64,000 bases of DNA from Symbiodinium microadriaticum. Its lineage: Eukaryota > Sar > Dinophyceae > Suessiales > Symbiodiniaceae. Under the pieces are notes generated by a model, which searched no databases, was not told the origin of the DNA, and worked only from the letters and a program-made list of their open reading frames with translations. The position numbers were made by a program, and so were the translations under genes. Shown piece by piece: positions 62,836 through 64,000 of the stretch. The stretch lies in NCBI GenBank assembly GCA_001939145.1, contig LSRX01000252.1, positions 107,957 through 171,956 on the forward strand. The letters are read 5' to 3'. The number at the start of each line of letters is the position of its first letter. Positions within the stretch are counted from its first letter, which is position 1.

Positions 62836-62880
62836 TTACTACTACCGACTTTGACGACGACTACGACTACGACTACCACT
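62434..62880. repeat. (GCT)n/(ACT)n tract with a 107-bp tandem duplication
   Basis: CTG/GCT units, then a variable block (CTTCTACTGCTACTACCTCA) repeated at 62568 and 62675, that is 107 bp apart, then a long pure ACT run (62775-62832). ORFs up to 344 codons on plus (Cys, Ala or Leu strings) and one on minus (Ser/Gly) are translated repeat. Confidence 0.95.
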
Positions 62881-63285
62881 ACTACTCACTACTCCTGCTT
62901 CTATGTTTCTGCTTCTGCCATTGCTGCCACTACTCATCCTACTCTTGCTGCGCATGCTGCGACGACGGCAACGGCCACCATGAGCCCACCACTCTTGCTG
63001 TCTTGCTACTGTTCGAACAATAGAGACGACAGCCCCAACAACGGCAGCTGCCACTTACAACTGCCCCAATCAGCCCCAACACTCATGCAGCCGGAAACCA
63101 TGACATCTCAGGACAGCCCCAAATGTAGCCGAAAAGACCTGCCTTTTTCGGGTTCTTTATTCGGGCTTCTGCATAGAGTATCTTTCTTCGGTAAGTCTTT
63201 TGGGCCGCTGGTACTCCCAAGATACATAGTAATAGACCTTGCAGCCTGGAAGCCAGGAAGGGGCAGGGACCCCATGGACTGACCC
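62881..63285. other. Unique stretch beyond the trinucleotide tract
   Basis: The plus frame from the tract continues to 63282 and a minus frame (63083-63886) also covers it. TTCGGTAAGTC at about 63188 resembles a plus donor. No product recognised. Confidence 0.3.
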
Positions 63286-63293
63286 ATGGAGCC

Positions 63294-63347
63294 ATGCTCC
63301 TTGTGCTCCTTGTGCTCTTTGTGCTCCTTGTGCTCTTTGTGCTCCTG
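63294..63347. repeat. 9-bp tandem repeat (TGCTCCTTG)n
   Basis: Six units of TGCTCCTTG or TGCTCTTTG. The repeat length is a multiple of three, so all frames stay open (Cys-Ser-Leu or Ala-Pro-Cys on plus). Confidence 0.9.
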
Positions 63348-63482
63348 TTACGGACTTGAAGATGCGACCGAGCGAAGATCACAAGGGGTTGAGTTTGAGC
63401 TTCGGTTTGGGTGGTGGTTGGGGGTTGGGGTCCTTGCATTGCTTGGAGTGCTTCTGGCTGATGATGGTGGTGTTGCTGACGG

Positions 63483-63763
63483 CGCGGAGCTGAAGATGGT
63501 TGCGATGATGACGGTGATGTGATCATAAACATGCTGGTCCTGCTGAGGATGATCATGATGACTATGATGACAAGGTTGGTGATGATCATGATATCATGGC
63601 TGATGGTGGTGGCGATGAAATTGAGGATGATGATGATGATGATGGTGATGATTGGTGATTGATAACGATGATGATGGTGATGATGATGGTGATGCTGATG
63701 ATGATGATGATGATGATGATCATGATGATGATGGTGAGGGTGATGGTGCTCATGATTATGACC

Positions 63764-63794
<31 letters not shown>

Positions 63795-63845
63795 CGATGA
63801 TGATGCTGGTGATGATGACTGACGATATGATGATGATACTGGTCA
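63483..63845. repeat. (GAT)n trinucleotide tract
   Basis: About 360 bp of GAT with GGT, GCT and CAT interruptions. ORFs over it (His on minus, Met/Ile in other frames) are translated repeat. Confidence 0.95.
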
Positions 63846-64000
63846 CAACAAGAGGGATCATAATACATGGGTAGCAACGAGTTCAAGCGAGACCGTGATC
63901 ACTGCCACTGAACGACGTCCACCCTGAGGGTAACCGGAACTGGAAATCGCGCAATTCAACGAAGGCCCCGGAAGGCCACAAATGCATACGGGAGAGAATT
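63846..64000. other. Short unique end of window
   Basis: No heptamer, ORF or motif of note. Confidence 0.4.

Larger units (their letters stand above)
1..64000. repeat. Dispersed degenerate telomere-type heptamer (TTTAGGG/CCCTAAA) across the window
   Basis: Short runs of TTTAGGG, or its complement CCCTAAA, recur throughout in both orientations, mixed with variants such as TTTAGGGG, TTTAGGGA, TTCAGGG, TTTGGGG and CCCGAAG. Runs are usually 2 to 15 units and are separated by unique DNA. The densest stretches are 18.5-24.2 kb, 27.1-29.2 kb, 46.3-47.3 kb and 49.5-52.6 kb. The poorest are 8.7-10.9, 29.2-30.3, 36.9-38.1, 38.7-40.8, 43.5-46.3, 53.5-56.9 and 60.6-64.0 kb. The motif is the known telomere repeat of plants and several algae and alveolates. 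Its spread through internal DNA is what is seen here; how it spread is not shown. Confidence 0.95.

Noticed and set aside
62248..63282. 344-codon plus ORF rich in Cys/Tyr/Thr/Leu
   Set aside because: Most of it is translated trinucleotide repeat, other frames are equally open, and the 107-bp internal duplication shifts frame.
63083..63886. 267-codon His-rich minus ORF
   Set aside because: The His run is the complement of a (GAT)n tract; no non-repeat domain is seen.
1..64000. Eimeria as a firm identification
   Set aside because: The heptamer fits, but the abundant CAG repeats of Eimeria genes are nearly absent and no diagnostic gene is seen.
1..64000. CRISPR arrays, bacterial operons, rRNA genes or a dinoflagellate spliced-leader exon
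   Set aside because: None found; the tandem repeats here have no regular unique spacers, and no leader-like 22-mer was spotted.

Overview
The window is eukaryotic nuclear DNA, about half G+C by eye, from a repeat-rich and gene-poor region. Its dominant signal is the plant-type telomere heptamer TTTAGGG/CCCTAAA. It appears as short, degenerate arrays every few hundred bases to few kilobases, in both orientations, from end to end, so this is interstitial telomere-like DNA and not a chromosome end. The motif is shared by plants and green algae, cryptophytes, dinoflagellates, chromerids and coccidia such as Eimeria. I lean to an algal or alveolate protist but the sequence does not decide it. I see no prokaryotic operons, rRNA, confident tRNA, dinoflagellate spliced-leader exon or CRISPR. 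Gaps (n) lie at 23331, 31445-31493, 42927, 51246 and 55930-56518.

Layout. 1-8.7 kb: heptamer arrays, a 36-bp tandem repeat and one well-bounded candidate exon (minus, 3521-3618). 8.7-18.5 kb: fewer heptamers, with candidate spliced genes at 10.43-10.86 kb (minus, secreted Cys-rich) and 14.72-15.15 kb (plus, Cys-rich) and an acidic poly-Asp ORF at 12.2-12.7 kb. 18.5-29.2 kb: the densest heptamer block, with higher-order repeats, fold-back junctions and a 634-bp exact duplication (23332-23965 = 27489-28122). 29.4-38 kb: CT/CATA microsatellites and many short terminal-inverted-repeat (TIR) elements. 38.2-38.5 kb: a 26-bp minisatellite built on the heptamer. 38.6-49.3 kb and 52.6-64 kb: mostly unique sequence with weak ORFs, more TIR elements and long trinucleotide tracts at 55.7-56.6 and 62.4-63.85 kb.

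Most interesting is a set of short (60-150 bp) non-coding elements with TIRs, like MITEs, in several families (called A to J here). Four elements sharing the TIR core CCCWAAGGGTCC are each flanked by an identical 3-bp duplication (ATA, CTA, AAC, TAT), as expected of transposition. No transposase is visible.

No protein could be assigned to a named family. Most long ORFs are translations of simple repeats or heptamers. The coding entries are candidate exons, chosen for splice signals or composition, with deliberately low confidence because plausible-looking frames often occur on both strands at once.
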